NCBI RefSeq assembly: GCF_012931685.1
Contig: NZ_JABANC010000001.1
Coordinates: 682,001-746,000 of the forward strand
Length of the DNA stretch: 64,000 nt
Origin: Hanstruepera ponticola
Lineage (GTDB): Bacteria; Bacteroidota; Bacteroidia; Flavobacteriales; Flavobacteriaceae
Direction of reading: 5' to 3'
Shown here: one piece after another, positions 16,852 to 25,404 of the stretch
How the letters are laid out: every line of letters starts with the position of its first letter
How positions within the stretch are numbered: position 1 is the first letter of the stretch
Position numbers and translations under genes: made by a program
Notes under the pieces: generated by a model
Database searches by the model: none
The model's input: only the letters and a program-made list of their open reading frames with translations
Told to the model about the DNA's origin: nothing

Positions 16852-17532
16852 TCAATCCAAAGGATTTATTTGTTCCAGTTTTTCTTTGAGAAGTTCTTTT
16901 TCTTTTGGAAAAAAACCTTGAATTAAGAGAAGAATACCAAATCCCATTATAACCAGAGAAACGATTTTTTTAGTTTTAAAAATACGCCTTGGTGTCAATT
17001 TATTTTTAAGGGTTTTAGCTGCTGCCATTTTTAATAAATCTACTAGGAAATAAACAGCTAATATAGTACCTAAAAACACCCAAAGCTCTTTTGTTGTTTC
17101 AGTTAATGAATTACCAATAACAATAAAACCGAGCCAACCGAGTAATACACCAATGTTTATGAAATTGAGTAAAAACCCTTTGATAAAAAGTTTACCAAAC
17201 TTCTTTTTAATTTCTACAGTGTGATAATCTCTAACTATTTCACGGAAGGATTTTGATGTTTTCACAAAAGAAATAAAGCCATAAACTGCTAACAAAACAC
17301 CACCAAAAATTAAAAAACTTGGATCATCTTTTACCTTATCTAAAAGCTTAGTAGTACTGTAAAACGCTACAATTATAAAAAAAATATCAGCAAATATGAC
17401 ACCTAAATCAAATATAAAAGCGCTTTTAAAGCCTTTTGTGGCACTGGTTTCTAGTAAAACAAAAAAAACAGGTCCTATAGTAAAGGACAGAATAATTCCG
17501 AATGGGATAGCCGCTAAAATTGCGTCAAGCAT
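16852..17532 (-). CDS. LysE/RhtB-family exporter
   Basis: A membrane protein of about 226 residues with roughly six hydrophobic segments. Its N-terminal segment ILAAIPFGIILSFTIGPVFFVLLETSATKG has the GPVF-type signature of LysE/RhtB amino-acid exporters. I choose the ATG at 17532. The longer reading begins with a TTG that is part of the promoter box TAAATTTG (17551-17558). It may export amino acids or related small molecules; the substrate is not predictable. The DUF2807 gene ends 43 bp upstream of this ATG on the same strand, beyond the promoter box. Confidence 0.88.
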   Translation of the reverse strand: MLDAILAAIPFGIILSFTIGPVFFVLLETSATKGFKSAFIFDLGVIFADIFFIIVAFYSTTKLLDKVKDDPSFLIFGGVLLAVYGFISFVKTSKSFREIVRDYHTVEIKKKFGKLFIKGFLLNFINIGVLLGWLGFIVIGNSLTETTKELWVFLGTILAVYFLVDLLKMAAAKTLKNKLTPRRIFKTKKIVSLVIMGFGILLLIQGFFPKEKELLKEKLEQINPLD

Positions 17533-17550
17533 AAGTGGATAGCATTTCCA

Positions 17551-17558
17551 CAAATTTA
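17551..17558 (-). promoter_or_regulatory. -7 promoter box (TAAATTTG) for the LysE-type gene
   Basis: Exact TAnnTTTG match on the minus strand, 18 bp upstream of the ATG at 17532. It overlaps the alternative TTG start and so argues against it. Confidence 0.5.
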
Positions 17559-17574
17559 TAAAAAAAGCAGGTAA

Positions 17575-18246
17575 TTAATTCTTTCTAACTATTTTACCAC
17601 CAAAAACAGTGTTTTCATCAACTGTTTCAGGATTTCCATAAATATAAACACTACCACCTGCCCTAACTTTTGCAGTCACCTCTTTTGTAGCATAAACACT
17701 AGCTTCGCCAGCTGCTCTAATTACAACGTCTGTTTTTTCAGTTTGGAGACTTTTTCCTTTATAGGTCCCACCAGTATTGATGTCAACATTTTGATTTTTG
17801 GAGTTCCCAGTTACTTGTAAAGAACCTCCTGTAATAGCTTTTATATTTAGAAAAGTTAGATCTTTTACTTGTAATTTTATTGAGCCACCTTCTTGTGCTC
17901 TTAAGTCTATTTCAAATTGCTCAAAAATATCATTAGATCCAATAAAGGTACCTTCATTAGCATCTATAATATCAATATTCTTGTAATATACTTTAACTTC
18001 AGTTTCATCACCATTAAAAATTTTTTCCAGAGTCATTCTAATTTTCAAAGTTTCGTTTTTAATGACAAAAACAACGTCTTCAGTGTTTTTTCCAGAAACA
18101 ACAACTTTATTCTCATCTGCTTTTACTAGCTCCACTTCTATCCTATCATAAACTTTAACTTCCTTGAAGTCACCTAAATTTTTTTCGGTTTGTGAAAACA
18201 ATGCAGTTGTCAATAACATGGTCACTGCAACAAAAATATACTTCAT
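17575..18246 (-). CDS. DUF2807 (GIN-domain) secreted protein
   Basis: 223 residues with a Sec signal peptide (MKYIFVAVTMLLTTALFSQ) and a mature domain made of short repeating strands. It contains VYDRIEVELVKAD, then GGSLQVTGNSKN, GGTYKG and GGSVYIYGNPETVD. This pattern is the DUF2807 putative auto-transporter adhesin head GIN domain, a right-handed beta-helix-like fold common in Bacteroidota. The protein should be periplasmic or surface-exposed; function is unproven. It starts 24 bp after the rnr stop and is probably co-transcribed with rnr. Confidence 0.88.
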   Translation of the reverse strand: MKYIFVAVTMLLTTALFSQTEKNLGDFKEVKVYDRIEVELVKADENKVVVSGKNTEDVVFVIKNETLKIRMTLEKIFNGDETEVKVYYKNIDIIDANEGTFIGSNDIFEQFEIDLRAQEGGSIKLQVKDLTFLNIKAITGGSLQVTGNSKNQNVDINTGGTYKGKSLQTEKTDVVIRAAGEASVYATKEVTAKVRAGGSVYIYGNPETVDENTVFGGKIVRKN

Positions 18247-18270
18247 GATTCTAAACTATTTATATAATTA

Positions 18271-20508
18271 TTATGCGTTGTGCTTTCCAATTAAATGAAA
18301 ATCTAAATGCTTTTTTACTAAATCCGTATCTTTTACTTTGACAACTACTTCATCACCAAGTTGATACATAATGTTAGTATTTTTCCCAATTAATGCAAAA
18401 TGATCTTCATCAAATTGATAATGATCGTCTTTCATATCACGAACACTAACCATACCTTCACACTTATTTTCAATAATTTCTACATAAATTCCCCAATCGG
18501 TTACGCCAGAAATAACACCTACAAATTCTTCATCTTGATGGTCTTGCATAAAACGTATTTGCATGTATTTTATTGAATCGCGTTCAGCTTTTGTAGCTAA
18601 ATATTCCATATTACTAGAATGGTTGCATTTATCTTCATAAACATCTTCATTAGCAGATTTTTCTCCATCCAAATACCGTTGTAGTAAGCGATGCGCCATA
18701 ACATCTGGATAACGACGAATTGGTGATGTAAAATGACTGTAGTAATCAAAAGCTAGACCATAATGACCTATATTATGAGTGGTGTATTCAGCTTTACTCA
18801 TTGTCCTAATAGTCAATGTATCAACCAAATTTTGTTCTTTTTTACCATTTACTTCACTTAATAAATTATTTAAAGAAGATGCAACACTTTTTCTGTCCTT
18901 AAAATTTAACTTATATCCAAAACGACCAACAACATTTTGTAAAGCTGCTAATTTACTTTCGTCTGGTTCATCATGAACCCGATAAATAAAGGTTTTTTGT
19001 GGTTTTTGTTTACCAATAAATTCAGCCACTTTTCGGTTTGCTAACAACATAAATTCTTCAATCAGTTTATTAGCATCTTTTGACGTTTTAAAGAATACAC
19101 CTACAGGATTATTATCCTCATCTAAATTGAATTTTACTTCAACTTTATCAAAAGAAATAGCGCCAGAGCGCATACGTTTTGAGCGCATTATTTTTGCAAG
19201 CTTATCTAGCGTTAATACAGCTTCAGCTATAGCTTGATCTGCTTGATATTCTTTTCCTGTTAAGGATACATCTTGAGGAATGGTTGAATTAATTTGAGAC
19301 CTCTCGACTGCGCTCGAGGTGACATTTGGATTATTTTCAATAATAGCTTGCGCTTCTTCATAAGCAAAACGCGCATCAGAATAGGTTACTGTTCTACCAA
19401 ACCATTGATTTTTTACTTCAGCTTTATCATTCAATTGAAAAACAGCTGAAAAGGTATATTTTTCTTCATGTGGTCTTAATGAACACGCATTGTTAGATAG
19501 AATTTCTGGCAACATAGGTACGACTCTATCTACTAAATAAACCGATGTAGCACGTTCATAAGCTTCATCATCAAGAACCGTATCAGGTTTTACATAATGT
19601 GACACATCTGCAATATGAATACCAATCTCATATAATCCATTTTCTAATATTTGAAATGATAATGCATCATCAAAATCTTTAGCATCTTTTGGATCGATTG
19701 TAAAGGTTAAAACATCACGCATATCACGACGTTTAGCTATTTCTTCTTTAGTAATAGCAGTATTTATTTTGTTAGCGTAATCTTCAACTTCATGCGGAAA
19801 TTCATATGGTAAACCATACTCTGCTAAAATCGAATGAATTTCGGTATTGTGTTCTCCTGGTTTACCTAAAACTTTTAGAACACGTCCGTGTGGTGAATCT
19901 GCTTTTTCAGGCCAATCATCCAGTGATACTAAAACTTTATCACCATCTTCAGCTTTGTTAATCTTATTAATTGGAACAAAAATATCTTTATACATTTTTG
20001 TACTGTCTGGTATTACGAACGCAAAATTCTTATTGTTTTGAATTTGAATTACACCAACATAATCATTTTTTGCACGTTTTAAAACCTGCGTAATTTCTCC
20101 TTCTCTTCTACCACGTTTTAAACGTTTATACGCATAGAATTCTACTTCGTCACCATTTAATGCACGATTAATATTATTTGATGCTATAAAAACATCTTCT
20201 TCAAAATCATCGCTAATAATATAACCCGATCCTTTGTGCGATAGGTCTAAAATTCCTGTGTGATACTCGGTTGTAACAATGGCTTTAAATTTACCACGTT
20301 CTACTTCTTCAATTTCTTGTTTAGCTTTTAACTGTTGGAGTTTTTTAATTATTTGATTACGACTACTCGCATCATCAACACCAATTTTAGCTGCAATTTG
20401 TTTATAATTAAAGGATTTATTTCGTTCTTTTTTTAATATACTTAAGATTGTATTAGTCAGGTTAGAAATCTTATTTTTTGATGATTTCCTTTTTTTCTTT
20501 CTTGTCAT
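18271..20508 (-). CDS. rnr: ribonuclease R
   Basis: A 745-residue 3'-5' exoribonuclease with the family domain order. A winged-helix region (about residues 15-75) is followed by cold-shock-like RNA-binding domains and the RNB catalytic domain with DPKDAKDFDDALS. A C-terminal S1 domain begins at EEFVGVISGVTDWGIYVEI. It degrades structured RNA and takes part in rRNA and mRNA turnover. Odd feature: residues about 390-405 (NPNVTSSAVERSQINS) sit in a loop of the RNB domain where I expect related proteins to be shorter. The coding DNA there is a palindromic repeat element also present in cusA. It has a promoter box at 20600-20607. Confidence 0.97.
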   Translation of the reverse strand: MTRKKKRKSSKNKISNLTNTILSILKKERNKSFNYKQIAAKIGVDDASSRNQIIKKLQQLKAKQEIEEVERGKFKAIVTTEYHTGILDLSHKGSGYIISDDFEEDVFIASNNINRALNGDEVEFYAYKRLKRGRREGEITQVLKRAKNDYVGVIQIQNNKNFAFVIPDSTKMYKDIFVPINKINKAEDGDKVLVSLDDWPEKADSPHGRVLKVLGKPGEHNTEIHSILAEYGLPYEFPHEVEDYANKINTAITKEEIAKRRDMRDVLTFTIDPKDAKDFDDALSFQILENGLYEIGIHIADVSHYVKPDTVLDDEAYERATSVYLVDRVVPMLPEILSNNACSLRPHEEKYTFSAVFQLNDKAEVKNQWFGRTVTYSDARFAYEEAQAIIENNPNVTSSAVERSQINSTIPQDVSLTGKEYQADQAIAEAVLTLDKLAKIMRSKRMRSGAISFDKVEVKFNLDEDNNPVGVFFKTSKDANKLIEEFMLLANRKVAEFIGKQKPQKTFIYRVHDEPDESKLAALQNVVGRFGYKLNFKDRKSVASSLNNLLSEVNGKKEQNLVDTLTIRTMSKAEYTTHNIGHYGLAFDYYSHFTSPIRRYPDVMAHRLLQRYLDGEKSANEDVYEDKCNHSSNMEYLATKAERDSIKYMQIRFMQDHQDEEFVGVISGVTDWGIYVEIIENKCEGMVSVRDMKDDHYQFDEDHFALIGKNTNIMYQLGDEVVVKVKDTDLVKKHLDFHLIGKHNA
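19303..19325. repeat. palindromic element, in-frame copy inside rnr
   Basis: The plus strand reads CTCGACTGCGCTCGAGGTGACAT, with inverted arms CTCGA/TCGAG around CTGCGC. It shares CTCGACTGC, CTCGA and TGACAT with a copy at 57762-57784 in cusA. On the coding strand it encodes V396-R403 (VTSSAVER) of RNase R. The flank TTGAGACCT just left of it is also found near the cusA copy. Confidence 0.8.
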
Positions 20509-20599
20509 GTAATTCTTTTCATATTCTGGTTCCTAAAGTATGGAACACTTTCATTTATAATTTAATACTCAAGGCGAAGTAATTTGTATTAAACAATTA

Positions 20600-20607
20600 C
20601 AAAGCTA
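20600..20607 (-). promoter_or_regulatory. -7 promoter box (TAGCTTTG) for rnr
   Basis: Exact TAnnTTTG match on the minus strand about 92 bp upstream of the rnr ATG, in the 155-bp gap before the secreted propeller protein. No -33 TTG is seen. Confidence 0.4.
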
Positions 20608-20663
20608 CGGTTAATAAATTAAACTAATATGTTTTTAAAGTTAATTATTTGATAACTAACCAA

Positions 20664-22133
20664 TTATTCAATAATAAGTTTTTTGGAAGCTTTTCCTTTA
20701 TTGGTTATTACTTCAACCACATAAACTCCTGATGATAAACTACTTACATCAACTATAGATTTGGTTGTTTTTGTAACTAATTGTCCTAAATTATTATAAA
20801 TAGCTATAGTTTTAATATCTAGATTCTTTGGAACTTCAATTGCAATACTTGTAGAAGCTGGATTAGGAAATAAATTAAAGTTTATAAGACTATTTTCATC
20901 TACTGATAAAGCTTGTGTTAAATCATAAACACGAACATATCCTATATGAGAAATATCATTATATGTACCAGAAGCACCAATAGCAATTTTAGACCCATCC
21001 GCATTTAAACTTATTGAATCACCAAAAAAATCATTTTCTGTTTCTCCAATTATATCACTTCCTATTTGAGTCCATTCATTAGATTGATTGAGATAAATAC
21101 GAGTTTGTCCAAAACCAGTATTTGAACCATGATTAATATAACTTATAGCTATTATATCTCCATTATTAGATAAATCTATTCTAGGATTTATAATATCATT
21201 ATCAGAGTTAGAGACTAACCATTCAATATCACTACTTACTTGAGTCCAAGTTTCAGACTGATTTTCATAAACTTTTACTATAATAGTGTGTTCTCCAGAT
21301 ATATATTCTTCCTTTCCAACTGCAATTTTATTACCATCTGATGATAAACTACATAAATAATATCCATTAATATCTTGACCTGTTTGTGTCCAAATTCCGG
21401 ATTGGTTTTTATATATACGTATAAAACTAAATTGTTCACTTCCGTTATATATAACAAACCTAATTCCTATTGTAGTACCATCATCTGACAAAACCACTGA
21501 AGTTAAAAAAGTATCTTCTGGTTCAGTATCTATGGTGCTTCCTATTTGCGTCCATACTCCTGATATGTTTTTATATACTTGTACATAACCAGACCTATTA
21601 ATTTGATTTAATAATTGAGCTCTAGCTGATATTGCTAAAACAGTTCCATCTCCAGATAAACTTACAAAAGAACCAAACTCACTACCTATATCTCCTTCAC
21701 TATTAGCCCCTCCTTCGCCGTCAATATCACTTCCAATTTGTGTCCAAACTCCGGATTGATTTTTATAAACACGCACATGACCTGAATCTATCCCATTTTC
21801 ATCATTATTTGGTGCTCCGATAGCTACTACAGATCCATCCGCACTTAAACTTACAGAATATCCTGAAAAATCATCTAGAGCTTCGCCATCAATATCTTGA
21901 CCTATCTGCACCCAACTACCAGATTGATTTTCAAAAACACGTACATGACCTGATCTTGATCCATTACCATCATTTGCAATTGCTCCTATGGCTACCACAG
22001 AACCATCTGCACTTAAACTTACTGGCCAACCAGAACCATCATTTTCTGCTTCACCAATGATATCTTGGCCAATTTGAACTTGACTAAATATAAATAAAGG
22101 AAAGAGAAGTAATAGAGTAATAATATGTTTCAT
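20664..22133 (-). CDS. secreted seven-repeat (propeller-like) protein with type IX sorting domain
   Basis: A 489-residue protein with a signal peptide (MKHIITLLLLFPLFIFSQ) and a C-terminal type IX secretion sorting domain starting at NFNLFPNPASTSIAIEVP (about residue 418) and ending in KASKKLIIE. Between them is one repeat unit present seven times, each with a W/V-x-Q-x-G-x-D-I start (near residues 20, 76, 132, 196, 250, 298 and 356). Each copy continues with SLSADGSVVAIG and then GHVRVYKNQSG. Seven copies of about 50-60 residues are what a seven-bladed beta-propeller needs. It should be exported by the T9SS and anchored or released at the cell surface. The ligand is unknown. Confidence 0.88.
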   Translation of the reverse strand: MKHIITLLLLFPLFIFSQVQIGQDIIGEAENDGSGWPVSLSADGSVVAIGAIANDGNGSRSGHVRVFENQSGSWVQIGQDIDGEALDDFSGYSVSLSADGSVVAIGAPNNDENGIDSGHVRVYKNQSGVWTQIGSDIDGEGGANSEGDIGSEFGSFVSLSGDGTVLAISARAQLLNQINRSGYVQVYKNISGVWTQIGSTIDTEPEDTFLTSVVLSDDGTTIGIRFVIYNGSEQFSFIRIYKNQSGIWTQTGQDINGYYLCSLSSDGNKIAVGKEEYISGEHTIIVKVYENQSETWTQVSSDIEWLVSNSDNDIINPRIDLSNNGDIIAISYINHGSNTGFGQTRIYLNQSNEWTQIGSDIIGETENDFFGDSISLNADGSKIAIGASGTYNDISHIGYVRVYDLTQALSVDENSLINFNLFPNPASTSIAIEVPKNLDIKTIAIYNNLGQLVTKTTKSIVDVSSLSSGVYVVEVITNKGKASKKLIIE

Positions 22134-22672
22134 AAACTAAAATTTTCATACAAAACTATAAAACATATGCTTATCAACATTTATAAAATTAATTATATTC
22201 TTTCTTTTAAATTAAAAAAAAATATTAATGATTATTATAGCTTGTTAATAGCACGTATAACTTTTTTAGTATTTATTTTGATATGACGTAGTTTACAAAA
22301 AGTTGATAGGTAATTAACACAACTTTTATTTATAAAACATTCATTATGAATACTATTTTAATTACTATTAACAGCTGTTTATAACTCATGTTAATAGTTA
22401 AATATTAATATTAATTTTATTTTTTACTGTTTATAAAGTCAGATTTCATGCTTAAAAGTCAACCAAAAAAAGATGCTAAAATTTTTGTTCCTTTCGTCTG
22501 AATTTTTGCTTGTAATTTTAATTGAATTTTAAAAATATATCTATTAGAAAATGATAAATAGATATTAACAAGTTATGAGTCTATATAGACTGTTTTATAA
22601 ACACGTTAAATTTTACGATTTAAAATCTGGCATTTTGTACCTTTATAACCTTAATATTAAAGTAATCAAATT
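22134..22672. other. 539-bp AT-rich non-coding stretch with two palindromes
   Basis: No gene is visible. The stretch is very AT-rich and holds two perfect palindromes, AACAGCTGTT at 22370-22379 and AGTCTATATAGACT at 22578-22591, plus several TTAATA/TATTAA runs. One DnaA-box-like 9-mer with a mismatch (TTATCAACA, 22171-22179) is present. A 7/8 promoter-like TACCTTTA lies about 30 bp before rpiB. It separates the divergently transcribed propeller gene and rpiB, so it must carry both promoters. Confidence 0.5.
22578..22591. repeat. 14-bp perfect palindrome upstream of rpiB
   Basis: AGTCTATATAGACT is a perfect inverted repeat 81 bp upstream of the rpiB ATG. It has the size and position of an operator for a dimeric regulator, but no regulator is adjacent. 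Confidence 0.4.
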
Positions 22673-23107
22673 ATGACAATATCTATAGGTAACGATCACG
22701 CTGGAACTGACTATAAATTTGCAATTGTTGAATATTTAACATCTAAAGGTTATACTGTAAATAATCATGGTACAGATAGTAATGATAGTGTTGATTATCC
22801 TGATTTTGTACATCCCGTTGCTCAAGACGTTAATGATAACAAAGTTGATTTTGGAATTTTAATTTGTGGTAGTGCAAATGGTGTAGCTATGACAGCTAAT
22901 AAGTATCAAAATGTACGTGCAGGAATTTGTTGGATAAACGAAATAACTGAACTAACTAGACAACACAATAATGCAAACATTATTTGTATTCCTGCTCGTT
23001 TTACAGCAATTCCTCAAGCTATAAAAATGGTTAGTACATTTTTAGAAACTAAATTTGAAGGAGGTCGTCATCAAAAACGCGTTGATAAAATTCCTGCAAG
23101 TTGCTAG
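22673..23107 (+). CDS. rpiB: ribose 5-phosphate isomerase B
   Basis: 144 residues, the usual RpiB length. The family segments are SIGNDHAGTDYK at the N-terminus, SVDYPDFVHPVA, then LICGSANGVAMTANK and a final GRHQKRVDKI. It interconverts ribose 5-phosphate and ribulose 5-phosphate in the pentose phosphate pathway. The usual catalytic cysteine is seen in LICGSANG. It leads a likely operon with the CDF exporter (42 bp gap) and the ElaA-like acetyltransferase. Confidence 0.95.
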   Translation: MTISIGNDHAGTDYKFAIVEYLTSKGYTVNNHGTDSNDSVDYPDFVHPVAQDVNDNKVDFGILICGSANGVAMTANKYQNVRAGICWINEITELTRQHNNANIICIPARFTAIPQAIKMVSTFLETKFEGGRHQKRVDKIPASC

Positions 23108-23149
23108 ATATTAATATTTAAATAGATACCAATTTAATATTGGTACATA

Positions 23150-24061
23150 ATGGGTCACTCACATTCACATAGCCACTCACACACCAATATGAAAGATAGA
23201 AATCTCATTATTTCTATCTTATTAAACATCATTATTACAGCTTCGCAAATAATAGGTGGATTAGTTTCAGGTAGTTTAGCTTTATTGAGTGATGCGCTTC
23301 ATAATTTTTCTGATGTTATTTCACTAGTGGTTAGTTTTGGAGCTTCAAAACTATCCAAACGCAAAGCTTCTATTTATAGAACATTCGGTTATAAACGTGC
23401 TGAAATATTAGCAGCATTCATTAATGCCTCCACATTAGTCATAGTTGGTATTTTGTTAATTGTTGAAGCAGTTGAACGCTTCCAAAATCCTCAAGAAATA
23501 GAATCTAATCTTGTTATTTGGCTATCAGCAATTGCTATACTAGCTAACGGATTTAGTGTGTTGTTACTAAAACGAGATGCAAATACTAACCTTAACATGC
23601 GTTCGGCGTATTTACATCTTCTTACAGATATGATGGCGAGCGTTGCTGTGTTGATTGGTGGTTTGTTAATGAAGTATTATAAAATATTCTGGGTAGATAG
23701 TTTATTAACGTTACTTATAGCATTGTACCTGGTTTGGGTAGGTTATGATTTGCTAAAAAAATCAACTCGAATTCTCATGTTATTTACTCCAGATCAGGTT
23801 GATATAAAAGAAGTGCTTCGTGCTGTTCATAAATTACCAAAAGTTAAAAAATTACATCATGTTCACGTATGGTGCTTAAATGATGATGAATTACATTTAG
23901 AAGCACATTTAGATTTAAAAGAAGATATACCCATAACTGAATTCAATACTGTTTTAAAGCAAATAGAAGACATTTTACATAACGAATTTGAAATAAATCA
24001 CGTGACTATACAACCGGAATTTAATAAAGCAGATCCAAAAGACATTATTGTTCAAGATTAA
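23150..24061 (+). CDS. cation diffusion facilitator (Zn/Cd/Co exporter)
   Basis: 303 residues with a histidine-rich cytoplasmic tail at the start (HSHSHSHSH). Six hydrophobic segments follow, with the metal-site signatures LLSDALHNFSD in TM2 and HLLTDMMASV in TM5, then a C-terminal cytoplasmic domain (LHHVHVWCLNDDELHLEAHL). CDF proteins exchange cytoplasmic divalent metal for protons, mostly zinc. ZitB/CzcD-like Zn export is the best guess. It is distant from, and not part of, the metal island at 50-64 kb. Confidence 0.93.
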   Translation: MGHSHSHSHSHTNMKDRNLIISILLNIIITASQIIGGLVSGSLALLSDALHNFSDVISLVVSFGASKLSKRKASIYRTFGYKRAEILAAFINASTLVIVGILLIVEAVERFQNPQEIESNLVIWLSAIAILANGFSVLLLKRDANTNLNMRSAYLHLLTDMMASVAVLIGGLLMKYYKIFWVDSLLTLLIALYLVWVGYDLLKKSTRILMLFTPDQVDIKEVLRAVHKLPKVKKLHHVHVWCLNDDELHLEAHLDLKEDIPITEFNTVLKQIEDILHNEFEINHVTIQPEFNKADPKDIIVQD

Positions 24062-24075
24062 TTATTCTCTTTAAA

Positions 24076-24519
24076 ATGTTAAAAATTATAACCAAAGAAT
24101 TTCAGGAATTAAATACTAAAGAGTTGTATGATTTATTACAATTACGATCTGAAGTTTTTGTTGTAGAACAGGATTGTGTATATCAAGATATTGATGGTAA
24201 GGATATGAAAGCTTACCATATTTTGGGTTATAAAAACGACGAATTAGTAGCTTATACTAGAGTCTTTAAAACAGGAGATTATTTTGAACGAGCTAGTATT
24301 GGTAGGGTAGTAGTCAAAAAAAGTGAACGCCATCATAAATATGGATATGATATTATGAAAGCGTCAATTAGTTTAATAGAAAATGTTTTTAATGAAACGG
24401 AAATATTAATTTCAGCGCAAACCTATTTGGGTAATTTTTATAACAAATTAGGATTTATAGAAATAGGAGAGGAGTACCTTGAAGATGGTATTCCACACAT
24501 TAAAATGATAAAAAGTTAG
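24076..24519 (+). CDS. ElaA-like GNAT acetyltransferase
   Basis: 147 residues with the start LLQLRSEVFVVEQDCVYQDIDGKD, characteristic of the ElaA branch of GNAT proteins, and the acetyl-CoA-binding region IGRVVVKKSERHHKYGYDIMK. Acceptor unknown. Starts 14 bp after the CDF gene, and its last four bases overlap the convergent OmpA-family gene. Confidence 0.88.
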   Translation: MLKIITKEFQELNTKELYDLLQLRSEVFVVEQDCVYQDIDGKDMKAYHILGYKNDELVAYTRVFKTGDYFERASIGRVVVKKSERHHKYGYDIMKASISLIENVFNETEILISAQTYLGNFYNKLGFIEIGEEYLEDGIPHIKMIKS

Positions 24520-25373
24520 TTTCCTTCTCCAACATATGTTACTAATATTTCAACACGTCGGTCAAATTTAGGATCACCACCCAAAGGAAACTTTCGCCGC
24601 ATTCCAACATATTTCATACGTCGTTTATCTATTCCTTTTTTTGCTAAATAATCATAAATATATTTTGCTCTTGTAACAGATAAATTCCTTTTGTTTGTTT
24701 GCCTATCCATAGCATCTCTTCCATTTTGAGTACAACAGACATGACCTTGAATGGTGAAATAAATATCTTCTCGTTCTAACAACGTTTCGGCAATTTTTTC
24801 AAGGGTTTTTTTAGATTCTGGAAGGAGTAAACTATAACCTGTTTTAAATAAAATGTTTTCTAATAAAAATTTATCGCCTGCCTTTATATCGCCTTTTATA
24901 GCTTCAGAAAACTCTTTCTTTTTAGGTTTGTTTATTTCATCTGCTGTTCTTGGCGGAGAATAGGGTTGTACACGGATTTCTACTTTACGGTTTAAGCCAC
25001 GTATTTTTGCAATTTCATTCTCTTTTACAACTTCAAGAAGTACTTCTCCTTTACCATCAACATTGGTTATTTTTGATTCATCAAATTCATTATTTGAAAA
25101 AATGGTCTTAATCGAATTAGCACGATATTGTGATAACAATTGGTTGTAAGAGTCAGAACCCCTATCATCACAAAAGCCATAAATAGAGATTTTTTCGATG
25201 TCTAGCGATTCAATTTCAGATAAAAACAGCATAAGTCTGCTTTCTTCGGTGGGAAGTACTACATATTGATCGGTTTCAAAGAAAACAATATGTGTACGTT
25301 CTCTTTCTGCATCTGTTTGAGAAAAGAGCATATTAAAACCACACAATATGAAGAGCGCTATTAATTTATTCAT
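24516..25373 (-). CDS. OmpA-family outer-membrane protein
   Basis: 285 residues with a signal peptide (cleavage after MLFSQ). It contains two OmpA-like segments. The first runs about residues 30-130 (VVLPTEESRLMLFLSEIE, then FCDDRGSDSYNQLLSQYRAN) and a second about 160-280. The second has the peptidoglycan-binding pattern ILFKTGYSLLLPESKKTLEK, then LSVTRAKYIYDYLAKKGI and FDRRVEILV. The protein should tether the outer membrane to peptidoglycan. The duplicated OmpA core is unusual but seen in the family. It is tail-to-tail with the GNAT gene. Confidence 0.88.
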   Translation of the reverse strand: MNKLIALFILCGFNMLFSQTDAERERTHIVFFETDQYVVLPTEESRLMLFLSEIESLDIEKISIYGFCDDRGSDSYNQLLSQYRANSIKTIFSNNEFDESKITNVDGKGEVLLEVVKENEIAKIRGLNRKVEIRVQPYSPPRTADEINKPKKKEFSEAIKGDIKAGDKFLLENILFKTGYSLLLPESKKTLEKIAETLLEREDIYFTIQGHVCCTQNGRDAMDRQTNKRNLSVTRAKYIYDYLAKKGIDKRRMKYVGMRRKFPLGGDPKFDRRVEILVTYVGEGN

Positions 25374-25404
25374 TGTAGGTATTTACAAATTATCTTAAAT
25401 ATAC

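Noticed and set aside
22171-22179. DnaA-box-like TTATCAACA as evidence of an origin at 22.1-22.7 kb
   Set aside because: One mismatch, one copy, no dnaA gene and no consistent strand switch around it. Kept only as a weak note on the AT-rich region.
23998-24005. TCACGTGA in the CDF gene as a further parS site
   Set aside because: Only the 8-bp core is present; flanks do not match TGTTNCACGTGAAACA. The same holds for CACGTG at 31913-31918.
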